From: Orientallactaga sibirica
Taxonomy: Eukaryota > Chordata > Mammalia > Rodentia > Dipodidae
Length of the DNA: 64,000 nucleotides
Direction: 5' to 3'
Assembly: GCA_036365145.1 (NCBI GenBank)
Contig: JAEOAD010001800.1
Location: 186,001 to 250,000, forward strand
Shown here: positions 1 to 13,690 of the stretch, in pieces
Position numbering within the stretch: position 1 is the first letter of the stretch
Layout: every line of letters begins with the position of its first letter
Translations under genes and position numbers: made by a program
The notes under the pieces: model-generated
Seen by the model: only the letters and a program-made list of their open reading frames with translations
The model's database searches: none
Told to the model about the DNA's origin: nothing

Positions 1-3000
1 GGAATGTGTTGCTTTCCTGCAAATAATGTTGAGTGCAGCAAGTTCACACTTTCCTAGTTTGTGTAATGTAAAGAAGATGTACAACTTAGTAGATTCGCCT
101 CATTTCTAAAGTAGTTTGTTGAGAAAAGAAACATCTACACTGCCGAACACTGTACTGTATGAAATAAGGTAGTTCTCTTCTCGGAATGAGTTGCTTTCCT
201 ACGAACAAGGTTGAGTGCAGCAAGTTCAAACTTTACTAGTTTCTGGAATCGAAGAAGTTGTAGAACTTAGTAGATTCGCCTCATTTGTAACATAGTTTTT
301 TGAGATAACAAACAACCTCACTTCTAAAGCAGTTAGGTCAGAAAACAAACCCTTTATTTCCGAACACTGTACTGTGTGATATAAGCTAGTTCGGATCATG
401 GAATGAGTTGCTTTCCTACAAATAATGTTGAGTGCAGCAAGTTGAAACTTTCCTAGTTTTTAAAATCTAAGAAGATGTAGAACTTAGTAGATTCGCCTCA
501 TTTCTAAAGTAGTTTGTTGAGAAAACCAACAACTTCAGCGCAGAACACTGTACTGTGTGAAATAAGCTAGTTTTGTTCTCGGAATGAGTTGCTTTCCTAC
601 AAACAAGGTTGAGTGCAGCAACTTCAAACGTTCCTAGTTGGTGTAATCTTACAAGATGTACAACTTAGTAAATTTGTTTCATTTCTAAAGCAGTTTGTTC
701 AGAAAACAAATACCTTCATTTCCGAACACTGTACTGTGTGAAATAAGCTAGTTCTGTTCTGGGAATGATTTGCTTTCCTACAAAGAAGGTTGAGCGTAGT
801 AAGTTCAATCTTTCCTTGTTTCTGTAATCTAACAAGATCTACAACTTAGTAGATTCGTTTCATTTCTAAAGTAGTTTGTAGAGAAAACAAACATCTTCAT
901 TGCCGAACACTGTGCTCTGTGAAATAAGCTAGTTCTGTTCTCGGAATGATTTGCTTTCCTATAAAGAAGGAGGAGCACAGCAAGTTCAATCTTTAATTGT
1001 TTGTGTAATCTAACAAGATCTACAACTTAGTAGATTCATTTCATTTCTAAAGCAGTTTGGTCAGAAAACAAACATCTTCATTTCCAAACACTGTACTGTG
1101 TGAATTAAGGTAGTTCTGATCTTGGAATGTGTTGCTTTCCTACAAATAATGTTGAGTGCAGCAAGTTCAAACATTCCTAGTTTGTGTAATCTAAGAAGAT
1201 GTAGAACTCTGTAGATTCGCCTCATTTCTAAAGTACTTTGTTGAGAACACAAACATCTTCATTGCCGAACACTGTGCTCTGTGAAATATGCGAGTTCTGT
1301 TCTCAGAATGATTTGCTTTCCTACAGAGAAAGTTGAGCACAGCAAGTTCAATCTTTCCTTGTTTGTGTAATCTAACAAGATCTACAATTCAGTAGATTTG
1401 TTTCATTTCTAAAGCAGTTTGGCCAGAAAATAAACACATTCATTTCCGTACACAGTACTGTGTGAAATAAGCTAGTTCGGATCATGGAATGAGTTGCTTT
1501 CCTACAAATAATGTTGAGTGCAGCAAGTTCACACTTTCCTAGTTTGTGTAATCTAAGAAGATGTGGAACTTAGTAGATTCGCATCATGTCTAAAGTAGTT
1601 AGTTGAGAAAACAAACATCTTCACTTCTGAACACTGTAATATGTGAAATAACCTAGTTCTGTTATCGGAATGATTTGCTTTCCTACAAAGAAGGTTGATG
1701 GCAGCAAGTTCAATCTTTCCTTCTTTGTGTAATCTAACAGGATCTACAACTTAGTAGATTCGTTTCTTTTCTAATGCAGTTCAGTAAGAAAACAAACACC
1801 TTCATTTCCGAACACTATACTGTGTGAATTAAGCTAGTTCTGTTCTCAGAATGAGTTGTTTTCCTACAAATAATGTTGAGTGCAGCAAGTTCAAACTTTC
1901 CTAGTTTGTGTAATTTAAGAAGATGTAGAACTTACTAGATTCGACTCATTTCTAAAGTAGTTTGTTGAGAAAAGAAACATCTTCACTGCCAAACACTGTA
2001 CTGTGTGAAGTAAGGTAGTTCTGTTCTCAGAATGAGTTGCTTTCCTGCGAACACGGTTGAGTTCAGCAAGTTCAATCTTTCCTTGTTTGTGTAATCTAGG
2101 AAGATGTACATCTTAGCAGATTCGTTTCATTTCTAAAGCAGTTTGGTCAGAAAACAAACACCTTCATTTCCGAACACTGTACTGTGTGGATTAAGCTAAT
2201 TTGGATCATGGAATGAGTGGCTCTCCTACGAACAAGGTTGAGTGCAGCAAGTTCAAACTTTCCTAGTTGGTGTAATCTAACAAGATGTACAACTTAGTAG
2301 ATTAGTTTCACTTCTAAAGCAGTGTGTTCAGAAAACAAACCCCTTCATTTCAGAACACTGTACTGTGTCAAATAAGCTAGTTCGGATCATGGAATGAGAT
2401 GCTTTCGGACAAATAATTTTGAGAACAGCAAGTTCAAATTTTCTTAGTTTCTGTAATCTAACAAGATCTACAACTTAGTAGATTCGTTGCATTTCTAAAG
2501 CAGTTTGGTCAGAAAACAAACACCTTCATTTCCGAACACTGTACTGTGTGAATTAAGCTAGTTAGGATCATGGAATGAGTTGCTTTCTTACAAATAATGT
2601 TGAGTGCAGCAAGTTCAAACTTTCCTAGTTTGTGTAGTCTAACAAGATGTAGAACTTAGTAGTTCCGCCTCATTTCTAAAGTAGTTTGTTTAGAAAACAA
2701 ACATCTTCATTGCCGAACACTAAGCTCTGTGAAATAAGCTAGTTCTGTTCTCGGAATGATTTGCTGTCCTACAAAGAAGGTTGAGCGCAGAAAGTTCAAA
2801 CTTTCCTAGTTGTTGTAATCTAACAAGATGTACAACTTAGTAGATTCGTTTCATTTCTAAAGCAGTTTTTTCAGAAAACAAACACCTTCATTTCCGACAG
2901 TGTACTGTGTGAAATAAGCTAGTTCGATCATGGAATGACTTGCTTTCCTACAAATAATGTTGAGAGCAGCAAGTTCAAATTTTCTTAGTTTCTGTAATCT

Positions 3001-5486
3001 AACAAGATCTACAATTTAGTAGATTCATTTCATTTCTAAAGCAATTTGGTCAGAAAACAAACAGCTTCATTTCCGAACACTGTACTGTGTGAATTAAGCT
3101 AGTTCTGATCTCGGAATGTGTTGCTTTCCTACAAATAATGTTGAGTGCAGCAAGTTCAAACTTTCCTAGTTTGTGTAATCTAAGAAGATGTAGAACTTAG
3201 TATGTTCGCCTCACTTCTAAAGTAGTTTTTCTGAAAACAAACATCTTCATTGACGAACACTGTGCTCTGTGAAATAAGCTAGTTCTGTTCTCGGAATGAT
3301 TTGCTCTCCTACAAAAAAGGTTGAGCCCAGCAAGTTCAATCTTTCCTCGTTTGTGTAATCTAACACGATCTTCAATTTAGCAGATTCGTTTCATTTCTAA
3401 AGCAGTTTGGTCAGAAAACAAACACCTTCATTTCCGAACACTGTACTGTGTGAATGAAGCTAGTTCGGATCATGGAATGAGTTGCTTTCCTACAAATATT
3501 GTTGAGTGCAGCAAGTTCAAACTTTCCTAGATTTTGTAATCTAAGAAGATGTAGAACTTAGTAGTTTCGGCTCATTTCTAAAGTAGTTTGTTGAGAAAAC
3601 GAACATCTTCACTGCAGAACACTACTGTGTGAAATAAGCTAGTCTTGTTCACAAAATGAGTTGCTTTCCTACGAACAAGGTTGAGTGCTGCAAGTTTAAA
3701 CTTTCCCAGTTGGTGTAATCTGACAACATGTACAATTTAGTACGTTCTTTTTTTTTCTAAAGCAGTTTGGTCAGAAAACAAACACCTTCATTTCCGAACA
3801 CTGTATTGTGTGAATTAAGGTAGTTCGTATTGTGGGATGAATTGCTTTCCTACAAATAAGGTTGAGTGCAGCAAGTTCAAACTTTGCTAGTTTGTGTAAT
3901 TTAACAAGATGCAGAACTTAGTAGATTTGCCTCATTTCTAAAGTAGTTTGTTGAGAAAACAAACATCTTCACAGCCGAACACTGTACTTTGTGAAATAAG
4001 GAAGTCTGATCTCGGAATGAGTTGCTTTCCTACGAACAAGGATGAGTGCAGCAAGTTCAAACTTTCCTAGTTTTTGTAATCTAAGAAGTTTTAGAACTTA
4101 GTAGATTCGTCTCATTTCTAGAGCAGTTTGTTGAGAAAACAAACATCCTAACTGCCAAACACTGTCCTATGTGGAATAAGCTAGTTTTGTTCTCGGAATG
4201 AGTTGCTTTCCTACAAAGAAGTTTGAGCGGAAGAAGTTCAAACTTTCCTTGTTTGTGTAATCTTACAAGATCTACAACTTAGTAGCTTCGTTTCATTTCT
4301 AAAGCAGGTGGGTCAGAAAAACAACACCTTCATTTCCGAACACTGTACTGTGTGAATTAAGCTAGTTTGCATCATGGGATGAGTTGCTTTCCTACAAATA
4401 ACGTTGAGTCCAGCAAGTTCAAACTTTCCTAGTTTGTGTAATCTAACAAGATGTAGAACTGAGTAGATTCACCTCATATCTAAAGTAGTTTGTTTAGAAA
4501 ACAAACATCTTCATTCCTGAAGAGTAAGCTCTGTGAAATAAGCTAGTCTGTTCTAGGAATGATTTGTTTTCCTACAAAGAAGGTTGAGTGCAGCAAGTTC
4601 AATCTTTCCTTGTTTGTGTAATCTAAGAAGATGTAGAAATTCGTAGATTCGCCTCATTTCTAAAGTAATTTGTTGAGAAAATCAACACCTTCATTGCCGA
4701 AGACTGTGCTCTGTGAAATAAGCTTGTTTTGTTCTCGGAAAGATTTGCTTTCCCACAAAGAAAGGTGAGCGCAGCAAGTTCAATCTTTCCTTGTTTTTGT
4801 AATCTAGAAAGATCTACAACTTAGTAGATTCGTTTCATTTCTACAGCAGTTTGGTCAGAAAACAAACACCTTCATTTCTGAACACTGTACTGTGTGAATT
4901 AAGCTAATTTGGATCATGGAATGAGTTGATTTCCTACAAAGAAAGTTGAGCGCAGCATGTTACATGTTTCCTTGTTTTTGTAATCGAAGAAGATCTACAA
5001 CTTAGTAGATTCGTTTCATTTCTAAAGCAGTTTGGTCAGAAAACAAACACTTTCATTTCTGTACACTGTACTATCTGAATTAAGCTAGTTCTGATCATGG
5101 AATGAGTTGCTTTCCTACAAATAATTTTGAGTGTAGCAAGTTCAAACTTTCCCAGTTTGTGTAATCTAAGAAGATGCAGAACGTAGTATATTCACCTCAT
5201 TTCTAAAGTAGTTTGTTGAGAAAACCAACATTTTCACTGGCGAACACTGTACTTTGTGAAATAAGCTAGATTTGTTCTCAGAATGAGTGGCTTTCCTACG
5301 AATAAGGTTGAGTGCAGCAAGTTCAAACTTTCCTAGTTGGTATAACCTAACAAGATCTACAACTTCGCAGATTTGTTTCATTTCTAAAGCAGTTTGGCCA
5401 GAAAACAAACCCCTTCATTTCTGAACACTGTACTGTGTGAATTAAGCTAGTTCGGATCATGGAATGAGTTGCTTTCCTACAAATAA

Positions 5487-5645
5487 TTTTGAGTGCAGCA
5501 AGTTCTAACTTTCCTAGTTTGTGTAATATAAGAAGATGTATAACTTAGTAGATTCGTGTCCTTTTTAAAGTAGTTTGTTGAGAAAACAAACATCTTCACT
5601 GCTGAACACCGTAGTGTGTGAATTTTGAGTGCAGCAAGTTCTAAC
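5487..5645 (+). repeat. Truncated satellite monomer (~136 bp)
   Basis: The segment 'ttttgagtgcagcaagttct' starts at 5487 and again at 5623, a spacing of 136 bp instead of 181. The joint is at 5621-5624, where 'gtagtgtgtgaa' runs straight into 'ttttgagtgcag'. The usual 'ataagctagttc...cctacaaataa' part is missing. It is a simple internal deletion of about 45 bp in one monomer. Confidence 0.8.
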
Positions 5646-6160
5646 TTTCCTAGTTTGTGTAATCTAAGAAGATGTAGAACTTAGTAGAATCGCCTCATTT
5701 CTAAAGTAGTTTGTGGACAAAACAAACATCTTCACTGCTGAACACTGTAGTGTGTGAAAGAAGCTAGTTCTGTTCTCAGAATGAGTTGCTTTCCTACGAA
5801 CAAGGTTGAGTGCAGCAAGTTCAAACTTTCCTAATTTGTGTAATCTAACAAGATGTAGCACTTAGTATATTCGCCACATTTCTAAAGTAGTTTGTTTAGA
5901 AAACAAATATCTTCATTCCTGAACACTGTGCTCTGTGAAATAAACTAGTTCTGTTCTAAGAATGATTTGCTTTCCTACGAAGAAGGTTGAGTGCAGCAAG
6001 TTCAATCTTTCCTTGTTTGTGTACCCTTACACGATATACAACTTAGTAGATTCGTTTAATTTCTATAGCAGTTTGGTCACAAAACAAAACACCTTCATTT
6101 CCGAACACTGTACTGTGTGAAATAAGGTAGTTCTGTTCTCAGAATGAGTTGCTTTCCTAC

Positions 6161-6521
6161 AAACAAGGTTGTGTGCAGCAAGTTCAAACTTTCCTAGTTT
6201 GTGTAATCTAAGAAGACGCAGAACTTAGTAGATTGGCCTCATTTCTAAAGTAGTTTGTTGAGAAAACAAACATCCTCACTGCCAAACACTGTACTGTGAG
6301 TTAAGGTAATTTGGATCATGGAATGAGGTGCTTTCCTACGAACAAGGTTGTGTGCAGCAAGTTCAAACTTTCCTAGTTTGTGTAATCTAAGAAGACGCAG
6401 AACTTAGTAGATTGGCCTCATTTCTAAAGTAGTTTGTTGAGAAAACAAACATCCTCACTGCCAAACACTGTACTGTGAGTTAAGGTAATTTGGATCATGG
6501 AATGAGGTGCTTTCCTACGAA
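6161..6521 (+). repeat. Exact tandem duplication of one family I monomer
   Basis: The sequence at 6161-6342 is repeated at 6340-6521 with a 179-bp period, and I found no mismatch by eye. Both copies share rare variants absent from neighbours: 'ggttgtgtgcagc', 'gaagacgcagaac', 'attggcctc' and 'actgtgagttaaggtaattt'. Adjacent monomers differ from each other at many positions, so this is a recent unequal-exchange or slippage event inside an otherwise old array. Confidence 0.9.
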
Positions 6522-9500
6522 GAAGGTTGAGCGTAGCAAGTTCAATCTTTCTTTGTTTTTGTAATCTAACAAGATCTACAACTTAGTAGATTGGTTTCAT
6601 TTCTAAAGCAGTTTGGTCAGTAAACACCTTCATTTCCGAACACTGTACTGTGTGAATTAAGCCAGTTCTGATCTCAGAATGACTTGCTTTCCTACACAGA
6701 AAGTTGAGCGCAGCAAGTGCAATCTTTCCTTGTTTGTGTAATCTAACAAGATCTGCAACTTAGTAGATTCCTTTCATTTCTAAAGCAGTTTGGTCAGAAA
6801 ACAAACACCTTCATTTCCGAACACTGTACTGTGTAAATTAAGCTAGTTCAGATAGTGGAATGAGTTGCTTTCCTACACAGAAGGTTGAGCGTAGCAAGTT
6901 AAATCTTTCCTTGTTTGTGTAATCTAACAATATCTACAACTTAGTAGATTCTTTTTATTTCTAAAGCAGTTTGGTCAGAAAACAAACACCTTTATTTTTG
7001 AACACCGTGCTATGTGAATTAAGCTAGTTTGGATCATGGAAATAATTGCTTTCCTACAAAAAAGGTTGAGCGGAGCAAGTTCAATCTTTCCTAGTTGGTG
7101 TAACAAAATGTATAACTTAGCAGATTCGTTTCATTTCTAAAGTAGTTTGTTCAGAATACAAACACCTTCATTTCCGAACAGTGTACTGTGTGAATTAAGC
7201 TAGTTCAGATCATTGGATGAGTTGCTTTCCTACAAATAATGATGAATGCACCAAGTTCAAACCTTCGTAATGTGTAGAATCTAAGAAGATGCAGAACATA
7301 GTTGATTCACCTCATTTCTAAAGTAGTTTGTTCAGAAAACCAACATCTTCATTGCCGAACACTAAGCTCTGTGAAATAAGCTAGTTCTGTTCTCGGAATG
7401 ATTTGCTCTCCTACGAAGAAGGTTGAGGGCAGCAAGTTCAATCTTCCTTGTTTCTGTAATCTAACAAGATCTACAATTTAGTAGATTAGTTTCATTTCTA
7501 AAGCAGTTTGGTCAGAAAACAAATATCTTCATCTCCGAACACTGTACTGTGTGAATTAAGTTAGTTTGGATCATGGAATGAGTTGGTTTCCTACAAATAA
7601 TGTTGAGTGCAGCAAGTTCAAACTTTCCTCATTTGTGTAATCCAAGAAGTAGAACTTAGTAGATTCGCCTCATTTCTAAAGTAGTTTGTTGAAAAAACAA
7701 ACATCTTCACTTCCGAACACTGTACTGTGTGAAATAAGATAGTTGTGTTGTCTGAATATGTTCCTTTACAACGAACAAGGTTGAGCGCAGCAAGTTCATT
7801 CTTTCCTTGATTGTATAATCTAACAAGATCTACAACTTAGTAGATTCATTTCTTTTCTAAAGCACTTTGGTCAGAAAACAAACACCTTCATTTCCGAACA
7901 CTGTACTGTGAGAATTAAGCTAGTTTGGATCATGGAATGAGTTGCTTTCCTACAAATAATGTTGACTGCAGCAAGTTCAAACTTTCCTAGTTTTTGAAAT
8001 CACAGAAGATGTAGAACTTAGTAGATTCTCCTTATTTCTAAAGTACTTTGTTGAGAAAACCAACATCTTCACTGCATCACACTGTACTGTGTGAAATAAG
8101 CTAGCTTTGTTCTCCGAATGAGTTGCTTTCCTATGAACAAGTTTGAGTGCAGCAAGTTCAAACTTTCCTAGTTTGTGTAATCTAAGATGATGTAGAACTT
8201 AGTAGATTCGACTCATTTCTAAGTAGTTTGTTTAGAAAACAAACATCTTCATTGACGAACACTGTGCTCTGTGAAATAAGCTGGTTCTGTTCTCGGAATG
8301 ATTTGCTTTCCTACAAAGAAGGTTGAGGGCAGCAAGTTCAATCTTTCCTTGTCTGTGTGCTCTAAGATGATGTACAACTTAGTAGATTCGTTTCATTTCT
8401 AAAGCAGTTTGTTCAGACAACAAACACCTTCTTTTCCAAACAGTGTACTGTGTGAATTATGCTAGTTCGGATGATGGGATGAGTTGCTTTCCTACAAATA
8501 ATGTTGAGTGCAGCAAGTTCAAACGTTTCTAGTTTGTATGACCTAACAAGATGCAGAATTTAGTAGAAGTGCCTCATTTCTAAAGTAGTTTGTTTAGAAA
8601 ACAAACATATTCATTGCCTAACACTAAGTTCTGTGAAATAAGCTAGTTCTGTTCTCGGAATGATTTGCACTCCTACAAAGCAGGTTGTGCGCAGCAAGTT
8701 CAATCGTTCCTTGTTTGTGTAATCTTACAAGAACTACAACTTAGTATATTCGTTTCATTTCTAAAGCAGTTTGGGCAGAAAACAAACACCTTCATTTCTG
8801 AACAGTGTACTGTGTGAATTAAGCTTGTTTGGGTCATGGAATGAGTTGCTTTCCTACAAATAATATTGAGTGCAGCAAGTTCAAACTTTCCTAGTTTGTG
8901 TAATCTAAGACGTAGAATTTAGTAGATTCGCCTCATTTCTAAAGTAGTTTGTTGAGAAAACAAACATCTTCACTCCCAAACACTGTACTGTGTGAAATAA
9001 GGTAGTTCTCTTCTGAGAATGAGTTGCTTTCTTACGAACAAGGTTGTTTGCAGCAAGTTCAAACTTTCCTAGTTTGTGTAATATAAGAAGATGTAGAACT
9101 TTGTACATTCGCCTCATTTCTAAAGTAGTTTGTTGAGAAAACAAACATCTTCACTGCCGAACACTGTACTGTGTGAAAAAACGTAGTTGTGTTCACTGAA
9201 TGAGTTCTTTTCCTACGAAGAAGATTTAGCAGAGCAAGTTCAATCTTTCCTTGTTTGTGTAATTTAACAAGATCTACAACTTAGTAGATTCGTTTCATTT
9301 CTGAAGCAGTTTGGTAAGAAAAGAAACATCTTCATTTCCGAACACTGTACTGTGTAAATTCAGCTAGTTCGGATAATGGAATGAGTTGCCTTCCAACAAA
9401 TAATGTTGAGTGTAGCAAGTTCAAACTTTCGTAGTTTGTGTAATCTAATAAGATATAGAACTTAGTAGATTCGCCTCATTTCTAAAGTAGTTTGTTGAGA

Positions 9501-12500
9501 AAACAAACATCTTCACAGCCAAACAGTGTACTTTGTGAAATAAGGTAGTTGTGTTCTAGGAAAGATTTGCTTTCCTATGAACAAGGTTGAGTGCAGCAAG
9601 TTCAAACTTTCCCAGTTTGTGTAATCTAAGAAGTTGTAGGACTTAGTAGTTTTCCTCATTTCTAAAGTAGTTGGTTGAGAAAACAAACATCTTCACTGCC
9701 GAACACTCTACTATGTGAAATAAGCTAGTTCTGTTCTCAGAATGATTTACTTTCCTCCAAAGAAGGTTGAGCGCACATTTTCAATCTTCCCTTGTTTGTG
9801 TAATCTAAGAAGATCTACAACTTAGTAGATTTGTTTCATTTCTAAAGCAGTTTGGTCAGAAAACAAACACCTTCGTTTCCGAACACTGTACTCTGTCAAT
9901 TAAGCTAGTTTGGATCATGGAATGAGTTCCTTTCCTACAAAAGAGGTTGAACATAGCAAGTTCAATCTTTCCTTGTTTGTGTAATCTAACAAGATCTACA
10001 CCTTAGTAGATGCATTTCATTTCTAAAGCAGTTTGGTCAGAAAACAAACACCTTCATATCTTTACACTGTAGTGTGTGAAATAAGCTACTTCGGATCATG
10101 GAATGAGTTGCTTTCCTACAAATAATGTTGAGTGCAGCAAGTTCAAACTTCCCTAGTTTGTGTAATCTAAGAAGTAGAACTTAGTAGATTCGCCTCATTT
10201 CTAAAGTAGTTTGTTGAGGAAACAAACATCTTCACTGCCGAACACTGTACTGTGTGAAATAAGCAAGTTCTGTCCTTGGAATGAGTTGCTTTCCTATGAA
10301 GAAGGTTGAGTACAGCAAGTTAAAACTTTAACAGTTTGTGTAATCTAAGAAGTTGTAGAACTTAGTAGATTCGCCTCATTTCTAAAGTACTTTGTTTAGA
10401 AAACAAACATCTTCACTGCTGAACACTGTGCTCTGTGAAATAAGGTAGTTCTGTTCTCGGAATGAGATGCTTTCCTACGAAGAAGGTTGAGTGCAGCAAG
10501 TTTAAACTTTCCTAGTTTGTGTAATCTAAGCAGTTCTAGAACTTAGTAGATTAGCCTCATTTATAAAGTAGTTTATTGAGAAAGCAAACATCTTCACTGC
10601 CGAACAGTGTACTGTGTGAATTAAGCTAGTTCGGGTCATGGAATGAGTTGCTCTCCTACAAATATTGTTGAGTGCAGCAAGTTAAAACTTTCCTAGTTTG
10701 TGTAATCAATGAAGTTGTTGAACTTGGTATATTTGCCTCCTTTCTGAAGTGGTTTGTTTAGAAAAAAAACATCTTCACTACCGAAACCCTTGCTCTGTGA
10801 AATAAGGTAGTTCTATTCTCGGAATGATTTTCTTTCCTACAAAGAATGTTGAGCACAGCAAGTTCAATCTTTCCTTGTTCATGTAATCTAACAAGATCTA
10901 CAAGTTTGTAGATTCGTTTCATTTCTAAAGCAGTTTGGTCAGAAAACACACACCTTCATTTCCTTAGAATGTACTTTGTGAATTAAGCTAGTTCGGATCT
11001 TGGAATGAGTTGCTTTCCTACAAATAATGTTGAGTGCAACAAATTCAAACATTCCTAGTTTGTGCAATCAAGAAGATGTAGAACTTATTACATTCGCCTC
11101 ATTTCTAAAGTAGTTTGTTGAGAAAACATACATCTTCACTGCTGAACACTGTACTGTGTGAAATAAGCTAGTTTTGTTCTCGGAATGATGTGCTTTCCTA
11201 CAAAGAAGGTTGAGCGCAGCAAGTTCAATCTTTCCTTGTTTGTGTAATCTAACAAGATCTACAACTTAGTAGATTCGTTTCATTTCTAAAGCAATTTGGT
11301 CAGAAATCAAACACCTCCATTTCTGAACACTGTACTGTGTGAATTAAGCTAGTTCTGTTCTCAGAATGAGTAGCTTTCCTACAATTAATGTTGAGTTCAG
11401 CAAGTTAAAACTTTTGTAGTTTGTGTAATCTAAGAAGATGTAGAACTTAGTAGATTCGCCTCATTCCTAAAGTACTTTGTTTAGAAAACAAACATCTTCT
11501 TTGCCGAACACTGTGCTCTGTGAAATAAGCTAGTTCTGTTCTCGAAATGATTTGCTTTCCTATAAAGAAGGTCGAGTGCAGCAACTTCAAACTTTCCTAG
11601 CTTGTATAATCTAAAAATTTGTAGAACTTAGTAGATTCGCCTCATTTCTAAAGTAGTTTTTTGAGAAAACAAGCACCTTCAGGATGAACACTGTACTGCG
11701 TGAATTAAGCTAGTTCGGATCATGGAATGAGTTGCTTTCCTATAAATAATGTTGAGTGCAGGAAGTTCAAACTTTCCTAGTTTGTGTAATCTAAGAAGAT
11801 GTAGAACTTAGTAGATTCGTTTCATTTCTAGTGCACAATGTTGAGAAAACAAACGCTTTCATTTCCGAACACTGTACTGTGTGAATTAAGCTAGTTTGGA
11901 TCATGGGATGAGGTGCTCTCCTACAAATAATATTGAGGGTAGCAAGTTCAAACTTTCCTAGTTTGTGTAATCTAACAAGATGTAGAACTTAGTAGATTCG
12001 CTTCATTTCTGAAGTACTTTGTTTATTAAACAAACATCTTAATTGCCAACACTGTGCTCTGTGAAATAAGCTAGTTCTGCTCTCGGAATGATTTACTTTC
12101 CTACAAAGAAGGTTGAGCGTAGCAAGTTCAATCTTTCCTTGTTTGTGTAATCTAACAAGATCTAAAACTTAGTAGATTCATTTCATTTCTAAAGCAGTTT
12201 GGTCAGAAAAAAACACCTTCCTTTCCTAACATTGTACTTTGTTAACTAAGCTGGTTTGGATCATGGAATGAGTTGCTTTCCTACAAATAATGTTCAGGGC
12301 AGCAAGTTCAAACTTTCCTAGTTTGTGTAATCTAAGAAGATGTACAACTTAGTAGATTCATTTCATTTCTAAAGCAGTTTGGTCAGAAAACAAACACCTT
12401 CATTTCCGAACACTGTACTGTGTGAATTAAGCAAGTTCGGATCATGGAATGAGTTGCTTTCCTACACAAAAGGTTTTACGCAGCAAGTTCAAACTTTCCT

Positions 12501-13139
12501 AGTTTGGGAATCTAACAAGATCGACAACTTAGTAGATTCATTTCATTTCTAAAGCAGTTTGGTCAGAAAACAAACATTTTCATTGCCCAACACTGTGCTC
12601 TGTGAAATAAGCTAATTCTGTTCTGGGAATGATTTGCTCTCCTACAAAAAAACGGTTGAGTGCAACAAGTTCAATCTTTCTTTTTTGTGTAATCTAACAA
12701 GATCTTCAATTTAGTAGATTCGTTTCATTTCTAAAGCAGTTTGGTCAGAAAACAAACACCTTCATTTCTGAATACCGTACTGTGTGAATTAAGTTAGTTC
12801 GGATCATGTAATGAGTTGCTTTCCTACAAATATCGTTTGTGCAGTAAGTTAAAACTTTCCATGTTGGTGTAATCTAAGAAGATCTACAACTTAGTAGATT
12901 CATATCATTTCTAAAGCAGTTTGGTCAGAAAAGAAACACTGTCATGTCCGAACACTTTACTTTGTGAAATAAGGTAGTTCGGATCTTGAAATGATTTGCT
13001 TTCCTACAAATAATGTTGAGTGCAGCAAGTTCAAATTTTCCTAGTTTGTGTAATCTAAGAAGATCTACAACTTAGTAGATTCGTTTCATTTCTAAAGCAG
13101 TTTGGACAGAAAAGAAACACCTTTATTTCCGAACAGTAT

Positions 13140-13690
13140 ACTGTGTGAATTGAGCGAGTTCGGATCATGGAATGAGTTGTTTTCCTACAAACAACAGCAA
13201 GTTCAAACTTTCCTAGTTTGTGTAATCTAAGAAGATGTAGAACTTAGTCCGTTTCCCTCATTTCTAAAGTAGTTTGTTGAGAAAACAAACATCTTGACAG
13301 CCGAACACTGCAGTGTGTGAAATAAGGTAGTTCTGTTCTCGGAATGAGTTGCTTTCCTACGAACAAAGTTGAGTGCAGCACGTTCAAACTTTCCTAGTTT
13401 GTGTAATCTAAGAAGTTGTAGAACTTAGTAGATTCGAGTCATTTCTAAAGTAGTTTTTGAGAAAACAAACATCCTCACTGCCGAACACTGTACTATGTGA
13501 AATAACCTTGTTCTGTTCTCCGAATGAGTTTCTTTCCTACAAAGAAGGTTGAGCGCAGCAAGTTCAATCGTTCCTTGTTTGTGTAATCTTACACGATCTA
13601 CAACATAGTAGATTCGTGTCATTTCTAACCAGTTTGGACAGAAAACAAACACCTTCAATTCTGAAAACTGTACTGTGTGAAATAAGATAG
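13140..13690 (+). repeat. Three-monomer segment duplicated at 16.6-17.1 kb
   Basis: Shared rare variants mark this as a paralogue of about 16,570-17,120: 'gcgagttcggatcatgg' followed by 'gagttgttttcc', then 'aacttagtccgttt' (13241 and 16677), 'catcttgacagccgaac' and 'gtgcagcacgtt'. The offset of the 'aacttagtcc' marker is 3,436 bp, or 19 monomers. The copies have since diverged at several positions, so this is an older duplication than the one at 6.2 kb. Confidence 0.75.
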
